Assembly (NCBI GenBank): GCA_017437125.1
Contig: JAFSBV010000003.1
Span: 1-64,000 of the forward strand
Origin: Bacteroidales bacterium
GTDB lineage: Bacteria > Bacteroidota > Bacteroidia > Bacteroidales > UBA932
DNA length: 64,000 bases
Direction of reading: 5' to 3'
Both the position numbers and the translations under genes were made by a program. How positions within the stretch are numbered: the stretch's first letter is position 1; each line of letters opens with the position of its first letter. Below the pieces are notes generated by a model. That model was given only the letters and a program-made list of their open reading frames with translations, was not told where the DNA came from and made no database searches. Of this stretch, positions 48,829 through 57,643 are shown in pieces.

Positions 48829-51427
48829 TATAGACATATCAGAACTTTATGAAGAAGGCATAATCTGTGGAGAGACATATCTATATTGTGTTGAAAATAA
48901 TATCAATACAGCAGGCGATCTCCTAGATCACTCGTTTGTGTATGTTAGCGATTGTGTTGCATCTGAACTGAATGCACTGTTGTCAGAACTCCAAGATAGT
49001 TCTGCAGCAGATGTCTCTATGTCTGATGACTTGATGGATTCTGACAAAAGTGAAGGATGTGACAAGATAGAGGGTTATGTTTCTTATGTTCAGGCAAAAT
49101 ATGATAATGCACAAGAAGATTTAAAGTATGAATTGGATCTACTGTTGAGGAATTATGGAAGTGTCCATGAGGTGACTAGACATTTCTTGTCAGCCAAGAC
49201 CGCAAAAGAAGTGCAGATACATGAGGATATAGTTGCTTCTAATGCACTTCTCGATTTAGTTTATGAAGTGCAAACGTTGGGGAGGAGTTGCTGTCTTCAT
49301 GATCAGATGTTCTTAATGTGCACTGATGTGCGATGTAAGAATGTGTTGACTGCACGATATGAATACTTTGGAAACAAGTTTGAATTTACAAATTGGCTGT
49401 TGACATGTTCTAAAGTTGATATAATGAAAATCCCCAATGTGGGAAGGAAGTCCTTTAGTATAATATGGGATGCGATTGAGAAGTTGCGTGTAATCGCAAA
49501 TAATTCATGTCAAGAATTACAAACTAGTCAAGTACCTTTTAGTGATCCTCAGATTATTGAGGCTCCAACAGAAGAGATTGTAACCTCCTTTAAATTATTG
49601 ATAGAGTCTAAGCGTCATCTGCTATCTGTCCGTGCCAATAATGTGCTAAGTTCTATTCTAGACAATAGCTCATTCGAACAGGTCTTAATGCAATTTAGAT
49701 CTAATAATTTTAGTTTTTTATCTTCAAAGAATTGTGGCAGGAAAACAGATAAAGAATTAAGGGTGTTTAGGGATGAAATATTATCCTTGATCGGGACTGT
49801 TCCAGTTGAAGAAGTTGAAGTACAGATTGGATATGAAAAATATAAGAGCTTGCTGTCTTTCCCAGATGATTGCATATTTTGTATCCTTAATTTAATAGAT
49901 GAATTAAAGTCTTTTCCTTTATTTTATGTTATTCAACAGTTTATTGATAACATGAAGCCTAAAGACTATGCCATTGTACAAGGCATGCTAGATATTTACA
50001 ATGGACAGGAGCTTAAGCATAGGGAAGATATTGGTAAGGAGTTAAAAATAACAGGCGAGCGAGTACGACAGCTGCGAGAGAAAGTATTGCTCAAAATTAA
50101 GAACTTTATCATCTCAATAGGTAATACGGAAGATGTGTCTCACTATTTACCAAATAAATACGATGAGATAAATTTAAAAGAAGGAACAAATTTTCAAGAC
50201 AATTTTATCTACTGGGCTATCTCTCTCGTTAATAAAGACTGGGTAATTGTCGGTGATGTATTTGATGTGTTCTATAACCCTCATGGCCATCAAATCAACC
50301 TAAATGTAGTTCCTGTAGTATTATCTGATGCATATGATTTTAGAAAATTCGTAAGTGAATTTGATAAGGTATATGTGGAAAAAAGGACAGTGCCTTCAGA
50401 ATTGAATCTACAGTCTTTTTGTATGAAGTTCTTTAGAAATTCAATCCAGATCGCATTATTAGATGATATAATTTATGAGTGCAAAAGAATAATCCTAAGA
50501 TTATACGACTGCACATCGAATGGTGATATTATATTGTTGGATAGTAATGCTTATAGAGGACTGAGTGAGATCTCAGAAGAAATACTCAGAGAGCATGGGG
50601 CTCCAATGACTGCAGAAGAGATGTATGCTGTACTGCTTGAAAAATATCCGAATCAAAAATGTAAGGGTGCAAATAGTCTGGTTGGAAGCATTCACAATAA
50701 TCCCAATATTCGGCCGATGGGTAGGAGTCGTACATACTCTTTAAAGGAGTGGAATCTGGGTGAGATGCGTGGTGGCACGATACGAGAGTTTGCGGAGGAG
50801 TTTATTTTAATGCAGCCGGATCGAATAGCAGCATTGGAAGATATAGGTAATTATGTTAGACAATTTAGAGCCACTTCGACCAATTCAAGTATACAGGCAA
50901 ATTTGATGCTGGAGGCAAGTGGCAAGTTTGAACTATATACAAAAGGTGAGACGAAATACATAGGACTTAAGGGACGAGTATATGATGTCTCGTATATCCC
51001 TGCTGAGGAGAGTATGGTTATAGTGCGTTCTTTGGATACTAGCATACGATTATTCAAGGAGTTTGTTGAGCAGCATGGTAGGTATCCTTTTATTAAAGGA
51101 GAAGATGTTGATGAGAAAGAAAAGCGACTTAGGCGGTTTTGGAATAATGTTTTATATAGGCGTAATAGAGGTACCGCAACAAATGAAGAATTGCAGTTTG
51201 TTAAATATATAGAAGATACATACCCATATCATGATATTTCAAGGCATGAGTATAAGTGGCGTCAGACATATATGTCAATATGTAATACAATAGCACTAGA
51301 GGGTTGGGATGCATTAAACATTAATGAACAGCATTGGTGCTATAAGTATTTAAGGTTATTGAAACTCGACCAGCTTGAGGATTGGCAAGTCCCTCTAATG
51401 ATTAAATTACAATCGCTATATGCTTAA
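48815..51427 (+). CDS. 870-aa multi-domain Dnd-associated protein (HhH + sigma-4-like + HARE-HTH + HA-type)
   Basis: Visible segments, in order: two helix-hairpin-helix/alpha-CTD-like stretches (IMKIPNVGRKSFSIIW near 208-223, SFLSSKNCGRKTDKELRVF near 302-320); a sigma-region-4-like helix-turn-helix (REDIGKELKITGERVRQLRE near 405-424); a HARE-HTH-like domain (EEILREHGAPMTAEEMYAVL to RTYSLKEW near 587-648); and a C-terminal helicase-associated-like segment (FKEFVEQHGRYPF near 746-758, with LRRFWNNVLYRRNRGTATNE). HARE-HTH has been proposed from comparative genomics to be linked with DNA modification. It follows dndE with a 14-base overlap and precedes the helicase with an 8-base overlap. It is not one of the canonical DndFGH proteins. 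It may sense modified DNA, couple to transcription or guide the nuclease; this is inference. Confidence 0.65.
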   Translation: MMQGSIDISELYEEGIICGETYLYCVENNINTAGDLLDHSFVYVSDCVASELNALLSELQDSSAADVSMSDDLMDSDKSEGCDKIEGYVSYVQAKYDNAQEDLKYELDLLLRNYGSVHEVTRHFLSAKTAKEVQIHEDIVASNALLDLVYEVQTLGRSCCLHDQMFLMCTDVRCKNVLTARYEYFGNKFEFTNWLLTCSKVDIMKIPNVGRKSFSIIWDAIEKLRVIANNSCQELQTSQVPFSDPQIIEAPTEEIVTSFKLLIESKRHLLSVRANNVLSSILDNSSFEQVLMQFRSNNFSFLSSKNCGRKTDKELRVFRDEILSLIGTVPVEEVEVQIGYEKYKSLLSFPDDCIFCILNLIDELKSFPLFYVIQQFIDNMKPKDYAIVQGMLDIYNGQELKHREDIGKELKITGERVRQLREKVLLKIKNFIISIGNTEDVSHYLPNKYDEINLKEGTNFQDNFIYWAISLVNKDWVIVGDVFDVFYNPHGHQINLNVVPVVLSDAYDFRKFVSEFDKVYVEKRTVPSELNLQSFCMKFFRNSIQIALLDDIIYECKRIILRLYDCTSNGDIILLDSNAYRGLSEISEEILREHGAPMTAEEMYAVLLEKYPNQKCKGANSLVGSIHNNPNIRPMGRSRTYSLKEWNLGEMRGGTIREFAEEFILMQPDRIAALEDIGNYVRQFRATSTNSSIQANLMLEASGKFELYTKGETKYIGLKGRVYDVSYIPAEESMVIVRSLDTSIRLFKEFVEQHGRYPFIKGEDVDEKEKRLRRFWNNVLYRRNRGTATNEELQFVKYIEDTYPYHDISRHEYKWRQTYMSICNTIALEGWDALNINEQHWCYKYLRLLKLDQLEDWQVPLMIKLQSLYA

Positions 51428-53567
51428 GGATAAGAAAATTCAACATATATATTCCTCAAGTGGAACGGAATTTACACCGTTTCACTTCTTCAATGATGCA
51501 TTGTCAAATAGTGTCAAATTTGATCTAGGATTGGGCTTTTTTAGTACGGCAAGTATTAATGTCTTGTCTGTTGGCTTCGCAAATTTTATTGTCAATGGAG
51601 GAATTATGCGGTTATATATTAACCAATTTCTGTCTGAAGAGGACTATAAAGTGATATCCACCTCAGCACCATCTGATATGGATAAAAGAATCTTATCTGA
51701 TTTCTATAAGTTGAGGGAAACGTTATCGGTTAGAGACGAGCATTTCTTTAATTGTTTATCATATCTAATAGCAGAGAATAGAGTTGAAATAAGAATTGTT
51801 ATTCCTAAGACGGGTGGCATCGCACATCAGAAATTTGGCGTGTTTACGGATGAAAATGGAAACAAGATCGCATTTAATGGATCGCTGAATTTTACGGCAA
51901 GTGCCTTGTTGTCAAAGAATATTGAGGCGATATCTTGTGCGACCTCATGGGGAGGTGGAGCATGTCAAATTGCTGAATATGAGATCTTGTTCGATAAATT
52001 CTTTAATGGTAATGATAGCGATATAACAGTTTATAGATCTGAGAATTTTGAGCGAGAATTGTTAAGGTCTTTCCCACCAAAGGAGGTTGATGCTCTTTTG
52101 CGAGAAGAAAGGGAGTTTATTAAAACGATAAACACTAGGTATGATATTGTTGTTAATGCGAAGGACGGTGAATTCCCTCGATTTCCATATGCTGCAGGGG
52201 CATTTGATTACCAGAAGGCAGCCTATGAAAATTGGGTAAAACAGGGGTGCTCCGGTATTTTTGCAATGGCAACCGGAACGGGTAAAACTATAACCTCATT
52301 AAATTGCGTATTGGAAGAATACAAGAAGAATGGGGCTTATAGGATGCTTATATTGGTGCCTACGATTGATCTTGTGCATCAATGGACAAAAGAAGTAGGG
52401 CAGTTTAATTACCAAAATATATACATAGTTAATTCTGGAACAAACTGGAGGGCAGATCTGAATAGTCTGAAGGAAGATTTTGAATGGGGCATAGAACGAA
52501 ATTTCGTAATTATCTCAACATATGCATCTTTTGTCGATGCAACTTTTCAGAAATTGGTAAATGCAATTGCTGATGATAAAACAATATTAATTGCTGATGA
52601 AGCTCATAATGTTGGTGCACCTAGGGTAAAGAAAGCTTTTGGTAATCTCAATATTAGGAAGAGAATCGCCTTATCTGCGACTCCGAACAGAGCATTTGAT
52701 GAAGAGGGTACTCGAGACATTGAAAAACTCTTTAATGATCAGCCTCCATATTGTTATTCATTTAGCATGGAGCAAGCTATTAATGCCAATCGCTTAATGA
52801 AATACTTGTACTTTCCTAGGATTGTGTATTTGGATGATGATGAGATGGAAATGTATCAGATGTATACAAGAATGCTATTGAAATACTATGATTCTAAAAC
52901 CAAGTCATTCAAGAACAATACGGAAGTAAAAAAACTATTGATGAGGCGGAAGAATGTATTACATAAGGCACAAGATAAATACCGAGTTTTCGAGTCGGTC
53001 ATTGATGAACTTGTAAGGCAAGATTTAACAAGATATTGTTTCGTATATGCACCCGAAGGCTTCGATCCGAAGGATGATGAAAGGATTATTGAAAATATGC
53101 AGAGGGTAGTGAATGAGAAATATCCAGAGATAAAGACAAATTCCCTAGTAGGTGGAGATTCGAAACGAAAAGATAAGATCAGAGCCTTTGAAGAAGGGCG
53201 TATAGATATGCTATTTGCAATGAAGTGTTTGGATGAAGGAGTTGATGTTCCAAGAACAGAGGTTGGCGTTTTTACTTCAAGTACAGGAAATCCGAGACAA
53301 TTTATTCAGAGGCGAGGGCGTTTGTTGCGTAAGCATAAAGATAAGATATTTGCAACAATATATGATTTAATAGTTGTACCTAATTTTAATTATAATCGAG
53401 ACCGTTCAACGTTTGATATGGAAAGATCTCTAGTTAGAGGCGAATTAACACGTGTTGCATATTTTGCATCTCTTGCATCCAACTATAATGAGATATCGTC
53501 AACATTGGCTGAACTGGCCGATTATTATGAGCTTGAACTAAGCGTCCTAATCAATGAATTAAAATAA
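51420..53567 (+). CDS. PLD-nuclease/DEAD-type helicase, Dnd-associated restriction enzyme
   Basis: 715 aa. The N-terminal phospholipase-D-type nuclease half has HQKFGVF (HxK near 134) and FNGSLNFTASAL (the N/S after HKD). The superfamily 2 helicase part has Walker A ATGTGKTITS (near 283), DEAH box IADEAHNVGA (near 390), SATPNRAF (motif III) and QRRGRLLRKH (motif VI). This layout matches the annotated 'DNA phosphorothioation system restriction enzyme' family: it is expected to destroy DNA lacking phosphorothioates. It is coupled to the 870-aa gene by an 8-base overlap. Confidence 0.85.
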   Translation: MLKDKKIQHIYSSSGTEFTPFHFFNDALSNSVKFDLGLGFFSTASINVLSVGFANFIVNGGIMRLYINQFLSEEDYKVISTSAPSDMDKRILSDFYKLRETLSVRDEHFFNCLSYLIAENRVEIRIVIPKTGGIAHQKFGVFTDENGNKIAFNGSLNFTASALLSKNIEAISCATSWGGGACQIAEYEILFDKFFNGNDSDITVYRSENFERELLRSFPPKEVDALLREEREFIKTINTRYDIVVNAKDGEFPRFPYAAGAFDYQKAAYENWVKQGCSGIFAMATGTGKTITSLNCVLEEYKKNGAYRMLILVPTIDLVHQWTKEVGQFNYQNIYIVNSGTNWRADLNSLKEDFEWGIERNFVIISTYASFVDATFQKLVNAIADDKTILIADEAHNVGAPRVKKAFGNLNIRKRIALSATPNRAFDEEGTRDIEKLFNDQPPYCYSFSMEQAINANRLMKYLYFPRIVYLDDDEMEMYQMYTRMLLKYYDSKTKSFKNNTEVKKLLMRRKNVLHKAQDKYRVFESVIDELVRQDLTRYCFVYAPEGFDPKDDERIIENMQRVVNEKYPEIKTNSLVGGDSKRKDKIRAFEEGRIDMLFAMKCLDEGVDVPRTEVGVFTSSTGNPRQFIQRRGRLLRKHKDKIFATIYDLIVVPNFNYNRDRSTFDMERSLVRGELTRVAYFASLASNYNEISSTLAELADYYELELSVLINELK

Positions 53568-53578
53568 AACCACATATT

Positions 53579-53794
53579 ATGACACAGCTAGAATTACTTA
53601 AAGAGGTCTTGAAAGATCCCATGCTGAGGCAAAAGTACAATATTCCAGAGTCGGAATTAAACCGCATCTCATTTGATGTACAGTCTTCATATCCTATAAT
53701 AGAGGTGCTGAAGACGATTATTCAACAAAAGAGTGAGAGTGTCTCTGATGCTAATGTCTATAAGAATATTAAGAACTTATTTAGTGTAAATTGA
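53579..53794 (+). CDS. Small 71-aa Dnd-module protein
   Basis: Acidic helical protein (LELLKEVLKDPMLRQKYNIP, EVLKTIIQQKSESVSD). It starts 11 bases after the helicase stop and ends one base before the next gene, so it belongs to the operon. It is likely a small subunit or adaptor for the SMC-like ATPase that follows. No family is recognised. Confidence 0.6.
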   Translation: MTQLELLKEVLKDPMLRQKYNIPESELNRISFDVQSSYPIIEVLKTIIQQKSESVSDANVYKNIKNLFSVN

Positions 53795-53795
53795 T

Positions 53796-55985
53796 ATGTC
53801 AACAATAATCAGATCAATATCATTTAAAAATTTTTATAATTACAGCGGTGATTATGAAAATAACACCTATGAGTTTTCAGAGGGTATAAATGTCGTTAAT
53901 GCCGATAATGGTATGGGTAAATCCAAGTTGTTCAACGGCTTTTTATGGATTTTAAGGGATAAGGTTTATGATTCTGATGAGAGAAAGATTATTGACATCA
54001 CGACATCTCCACTGAAGATTCTGTCTGATAAAGCCAAAGTAGGTGGCGAAATAACTGTGGTTTCTGGTGTAAAATTGGTGTATGAGGATTCTAGAAATCA
54101 ATATGTTATTGAGAAATCAATATCGTTCACTAAGAAGAAAGCAGATGCTAGTTTTAATAATCAGAGAGAATGGAATATAGGTGAGGTAGTCACTAATGTA
54201 ACGAAATGCTCATTGTCATCTCTTAGCAGACCGATTATTGTCTATGATTTAGGAGAACAGGTTTCAATTGTTCGTAATCTAATTTCTCCGGCAATGCACA
54301 CATATGCTTTGCTACAAGGTGAGGCAATTGATAATATTGTCGATTTGTCGGATTCTAGCACGTTAACTTCAACTATTGAAACTTTAACTGATTTGTCATC
54401 ATTAAAGTTAATTGAAAAATCATGTCAGTCATTCTCTAGAAATGCAAAAAGCGATCTTGCCTCTCAGCAGCGAAATCAAGCCATAAATCTCGCAGCTTTT
54501 GATGAATATGAACATACACAGCGTGAGATAGAGAAGCAAATTACAGATGTTGAGGCGGAGTTGTCTCGATATATGTCAGAATATACGCTAGCATCTGAAC
54601 GAGCAGCAAAACTTCAAGCTCAAGTTACAAATACAGAAGATCGTATTCGCTTTCAGACTGAGTGTAAGAATTTAGATAAGAAAATAGCGGATGCCGATAA
54701 AGAACTCCAGAGACGAATGGCTAATATTAATAACTATATGTTTAAGCAGGCTATGCCTTGGTTATTAATCAATTCCGGTGATTCTGTTTCGAGATTTGGA
54801 AAATTGAGGGATGAGTATACGGTTGCTAGAACAGCAAGAAAACTTGTTCATGATCCCCAATCTTTTGCTTCTTTGCTACCCGAAGGTAGTCCGGACGATA
54901 TCTCATTAAAGAAGATGCTTGAAAATCATCAATGCTTTGTATGTGGCCGTACCTTTGAGGAGCATAGTGAGGAGGAAAGAAAGATTAAAGCATTGCTTTC
55001 AAGGTCGGAATCACATGCTAAAGCCGATGAGTCTGATTTGCATCTGTATTTTGATGCAATTCAAAGGAATGTGGCAGGATACATGAAAACTGATGCTATC
55101 TTTGGTGCAATTGCAGAAGAGAAGAGAGAGATATCACGCCTCACAGAAGAATTGAAGGAACTACGAAAGCGTAGGAGAGATGCTGAATCAGAGTATTATA
55201 ATTATGGCGGATCAAAGGATTTATTCAATTCTGATAAAGATACCAACCAGATAGCTCAATATGGAAAAGCTGTCAAGGATGCAGAGATGTATGAGCGTTT
55301 TATTAAGCAGGCTAAGAGAAGACTTGAAGATCTTAATTTAGATTTAGCTGCAGTGGAACGTAATATGTCTAATCTGGATGGTACTAAGAAAGTTCCAGCA
55401 GGATATCAAAATCTCAAAGATGTCGTCTTGGATGTTCAGCAAATTTTCGAGAACACTAGGAAGCGTATATATGAGGAGGTACTTGAAAAGCTAGAAAGGC
55501 GTTCTAATGATTTTTATGCCAAGTTAACAGCCGGAAATAATGTCATGGGTGGAACAATGGTGTTTGAGAAAACTCCATTTGATACCATTGAGGTTAAGGT
55601 TTTGACAGATACAGGAAGTGAGCTTACAGGTGCATCAGAAGGTTTCCAGAGAATGAAGAAGATTGCTGTTGTCATGGCAATTATCTCATCTCGCCTTGGA
55701 GGAGGACGATTTATGTATCCGTTTATTGCTGATGCTCCATTCTCGGCATTTGGTAAGAACTTTATAAATAACTTCTTTGAGACAGTTCCTGATGTATTTG
55801 ATCAAAGTATCATATTAATCAAAGATCTGTATGATATAGATGATCCAGAATGTCTTTCTGAAGATGGACATAAAATACTCGATTCTATGAGATCGGGAGA
55901 ATTGAAAGGAACGTTCTACGTGAACAGGATACCAGAAGAGGCTGATCCTACTAATCTTAAGACAACAATTGTTAGATATAAATAG
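53796..55985 (+). CDS. SMC/Rad50-like ATPase with zinc hook, second ATPase of the Dnd module
   Basis: 729 aa. Walker A NADNGMGKSKLF (near 36-47), coiled coils on both sides of a CFVCGR (CxxC, near 380) zinc hook, and a C-terminal head with GASEGFQRMKKIAVVMAII (signature-like) and MYPFIADAPFSAF, a Walker B whose usual Glu is replaced (DA). It is distinct from DndD in the same operon, which has no CxxC hook. The hook and split head suggest a Rad50-like clamp acting with the PLD-helicase as the nuclease. Loss of the Walker B Glu may mean a slow or non-hydrolysing ATPase. Confidence 0.7.
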   Translation: MSTIIRSISFKNFYNYSGDYENNTYEFSEGINVVNADNGMGKSKLFNGFLWILRDKVYDSDERKIIDITTSPLKILSDKAKVGGEITVVSGVKLVYEDSRNQYVIEKSISFTKKKADASFNNQREWNIGEVVTNVTKCSLSSLSRPIIVYDLGEQVSIVRNLISPAMHTYALLQGEAIDNIVDLSDSSTLTSTIETLTDLSSLKLIEKSCQSFSRNAKSDLASQQRNQAINLAAFDEYEHTQREIEKQITDVEAELSRYMSEYTLASERAAKLQAQVTNTEDRIRFQTECKNLDKKIADADKELQRRMANINNYMFKQAMPWLLINSGDSVSRFGKLRDEYTVARTARKLVHDPQSFASLLPEGSPDDISLKKMLENHQCFVCGRTFEEHSEEERKIKALLSRSESHAKADESDLHLYFDAIQRNVAGYMKTDAIFGAIAEEKREISRLTEELKELRKRRRDAESEYYNYGGSKDLFNSDKDTNQIAQYGKAVKDAEMYERFIKQAKRRLEDLNLDLAAVERNMSNLDGTKKVPAGYQNLKDVVLDVQQIFENTRKRIYEEVLEKLERRSNDFYAKLTAGNNVMGGTMVFEKTPFDTIEVKVLTDTGSELTGASEGFQRMKKIAVVMAIISSRLGGGRFMYPFIADAPFSAFGKNFINNFFETVPDVFDQSIILIKDLYDIDDPECLSEDGHKILDSMRSGELKGTFYVNRIPEEADPTNLKTTIVRYK

Positions 55986-55994
55986 CAGATACAT

Positions 55995-56501
55995 ATGAAT
56001 TACCAAAGATTTAAGCAGGAGATTGATAATAGAAAACCACGATACTTGGTTAAGTACCATCAGTTGGTAGATTTAATTTCAAGAAAAGGTGCGACCCAAG
56101 GAGGCGATTATATTCAATTTGGAGCCTATTATCAGACATATATGTATGCCTTTATGGTTGGGTATCACATCGGTGATTGTCAGCCTATATCGGGATCTGG
56201 AGAGTCGAAAGATTTTGCTGCAATATCTCATTGGAAGCCGATAGAAATTTCGGATTATATTCAGATGTTGATTTTGTCAGAGCCAGAGGAAAAGCTCCAT
56301 TTTAAATGGACTGATCTTGATAATATGGACGATGATCAGATTAAGGATTGCATCACTACTATCATAAGGCGTATAGAAGGGTATGCTAATGTAGGGTTTG
56401 AGTACATTCAGAAGAAGTTTGATGATGAGAAGGATGCATTTAAGTCTCCGTTCGTATTCGTTAACATTTTAAGAGAGGTGTCTGAAAAGAAAAAGATATG
56501 A
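55995..56501 (+). CDS. 168-aa Dnd-module protein of unknown function
   Basis: Soluble alpha/beta protein with aromatic patches (GDYIQFGAYYQTYMYAFMVG, YHIGDCQPISGSGESKDF) and a helical end. It lies 9 bases after the SMC-like ATPase. It ends ATGA, which would normally start the next gene, but that frame is broken (see next entry). No known domain; the conserved setting suggests a subunit of the same complex. Confidence 0.6.
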   Translation: MNYQRFKQEIDNRKPRYLVKYHQLVDLISRKGATQGGDYIQFGAYYQTYMYAFMVGYHIGDCQPISGSGESKDFAAISHWKPIEISDYIQMLILSEPEEKLHFKWTDLDNMDDDQIKDCITTIIRRIEGYANVGFEYIQKKFDDEKDAFKSPFVFVNILREVSEKKKI

Positions 56502-56966
56502 CTGACAGATTCGATTGTTCCTCAATTTTACATTGATGCGTTATCAAATCTTAAAGTTCATTATACTTCTGGTAAACCTGCACCGCATAAGGCTATCCTT
56601 TTGTTGGCTATTTCGGATCTGATAGAATCCGGAGTCATATCTAAGAATGAAATAGGAATGACAGAAGCCCTAAAGGTGGCATTTGAGGATAGGTGGAATA
56701 AACATGTGCCAAAGGATTCTCAATACAAAAGTGCTGTTTGGACTCCATATTGGCACATGGGATATGAAGAGTTTTGGCATTTCGTCCCTCTTGATGGAGT
56801 ATCGGAAGCAACGATTGCCAATTTAGCTGCTGGCCATACCGCCTCAATCGGTAAAATGAAGAGTCATATTAAGTACTCAACACTTGATGACGAATTGTTT
56901 AGGTTATTATCCGATAATGTGGGTCGCATAAAGCTGCGTGAATTACTTATAAATACTTGGCTATAG
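56502..56966 (+). CDS. Sulfur-binding-domain-like (ScoMcrA-type) protein, start unclear
   Basis: The open frame from 56502 has GKPAPHKAILLLAISDLIES, WNKHVPKDSQYKSAVW and TPYWHMGYEEFWHFVPL, the layout of N-terminal domains of McrA/HNH-type restriction proteins that recognise phosphorothioate DNA. No HNH motif follows, so this would be a binding protein without a nuclease. The start is a problem: the ATG at 56498 that overlaps the upstream TGA reads MTDRFDCS and stops at 56536. A one-base shift there would give MTDSIVPQ and the full protein. Either a frameshift, a non-ATG start (CTG at 56502), or a sequence error must be assumed. A TTG at 56601 would remove the conserved PHK motif. Confidence 0.5.
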   Translation: MTDSIVPQFYIDALSNLKVHYTSGKPAPHKAILLLAISDLIESGVISKNEIGMTEALKVAFEDRWNKHVPKDSQYKSAVWTPYWHMGYEEFWHFVPLDGVSEATIANLAAGHTASIGKMKSHIKYSTLDDELFRLLSDNVGRIKLRELLINTWL

Positions 56967-57182
56967 TGGCTCTGATGTCAGATCTTTAACAGCTTTCCGG
57001 ACTTCTTCTTTCCCGAAGATGCAGGAGAGTAGGTCAAGGCAGATATCAAGGGACTCTGATGCGGAACTGCGATCCTCAGTCGGAATGACAATATTAGGAT
57101 TGAATGTTTCATTGGTGCTTGGAACGGACTCAAAGTCGTAGCGGTAGGTGTAACCCTCAGATTTTATTTCGATGTATTTCAT
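56961..57182 (-). CDS. Unknown 73-aa protein, convergent to the Dnd operon
   Basis: A small acidic protein with a beta start (YIEIKSEGYTYRYDFESVPS) and a helical C-terminus (SLDICLDLLSCIFGKEEVRK). It overlaps the 3' end of the sulfur-binding-like gene by 6 bases on the opposite strand, and its upstream region is the prophage right arm. No family; it may be a cargo gene or an excision-related small protein, since it is next to the right att site. Confidence 0.5.
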   Translation of the reverse strand: MKYIEIKSEGYTYRYDFESVPSTNETFNPNIVIPTEDRSSASESLDICLDLLSCIFGKEEVRKAVKDLTSEPL

Positions 57183-57249
57183 TGCACGTTATTTTTAGTA
57201 CAACGGCAAACATAAACAACATAAACAAGAACTTCAAGATAACTCCGGA

Positions 57250-57268
57250 TTAACTTGCGTGTTCCAAA
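57250..57268 (+). repeat. 19-bp repeat, copy 2
   Basis: TTAACTTGCGTGTTCCAAA, the inverted match of 28847-28865. Here it is followed by CATCTTTG at a distance suiting a -33/-7 pair, so it could be part of a rightward promoter into a non-coding stretch. Confidence 0.5.
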
Positions 57269-57337
57269 GACAAATCCCATCTTTGCACTGAAAGATGTGC
57301 AAGTTCTTTGATAAACAGGCAGTTAAGGTGCTAAAAA

Positions 57338-57586
57338 GTGTAACCTGCGTGTAACCTTCAAATCCTTTCCCTTTGTAAAGGGCTGTATTTATGAGGGTTG
57401 AGATGTAAGAGTTCGAATCCCAAACGGTACTGACGGAGCTGAATTTGCAGAAATTTAGGTGTAACCTATTTTAGAGGCAGCGACCATTGGTTACGATTTG
57501 GATACCAGAATCCGGCTATTTTTTGGCGACTTTACCTGCTTTTTGTTAGACGGAAACAGGACATGAAACCGCCTCTAACTCTTTGA
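57338..57586. other. Integrase arm-type repeats, right end of element C; 57183-57606 otherwise non-coding
   Basis: GTGTAACC at 57338, 57349 and 57459, GGTTAC at 57489 and TAACTCTTTGA at 57576-57586. These are the reverse of GGTTACAC and TCAAAGAGTTA near the left att at 13308. No gene is visible in this stretch. Confidence 0.55.
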
Positions 57587-57606
57587 TAATCGGCATAATA
57601 AAAAGA

Positions 57607-57637
57607 AAATGAGGCAGTTACGAAAACTGCCTCATTT
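57607..57637 (-). terminator. Terminator directly after tRNA-Arg
   Basis: AAATGAGGCAGTT pairs with AACTGCCTCATTT and, read on the minus strand, a T-rich tail follows. It lies just downstream of the tRNA 3' end and belongs to the inserted element. Confidence 0.8.
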
Positions 57638-57643
57638 ATTTTC

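Noticed and set aside
48815-51427. The 870-aa protein as DndB or DndH
   Set aside because: No DndB-like DGQHR motif and no FtsK/HerA-type ATPase signature; its visible domains are different.
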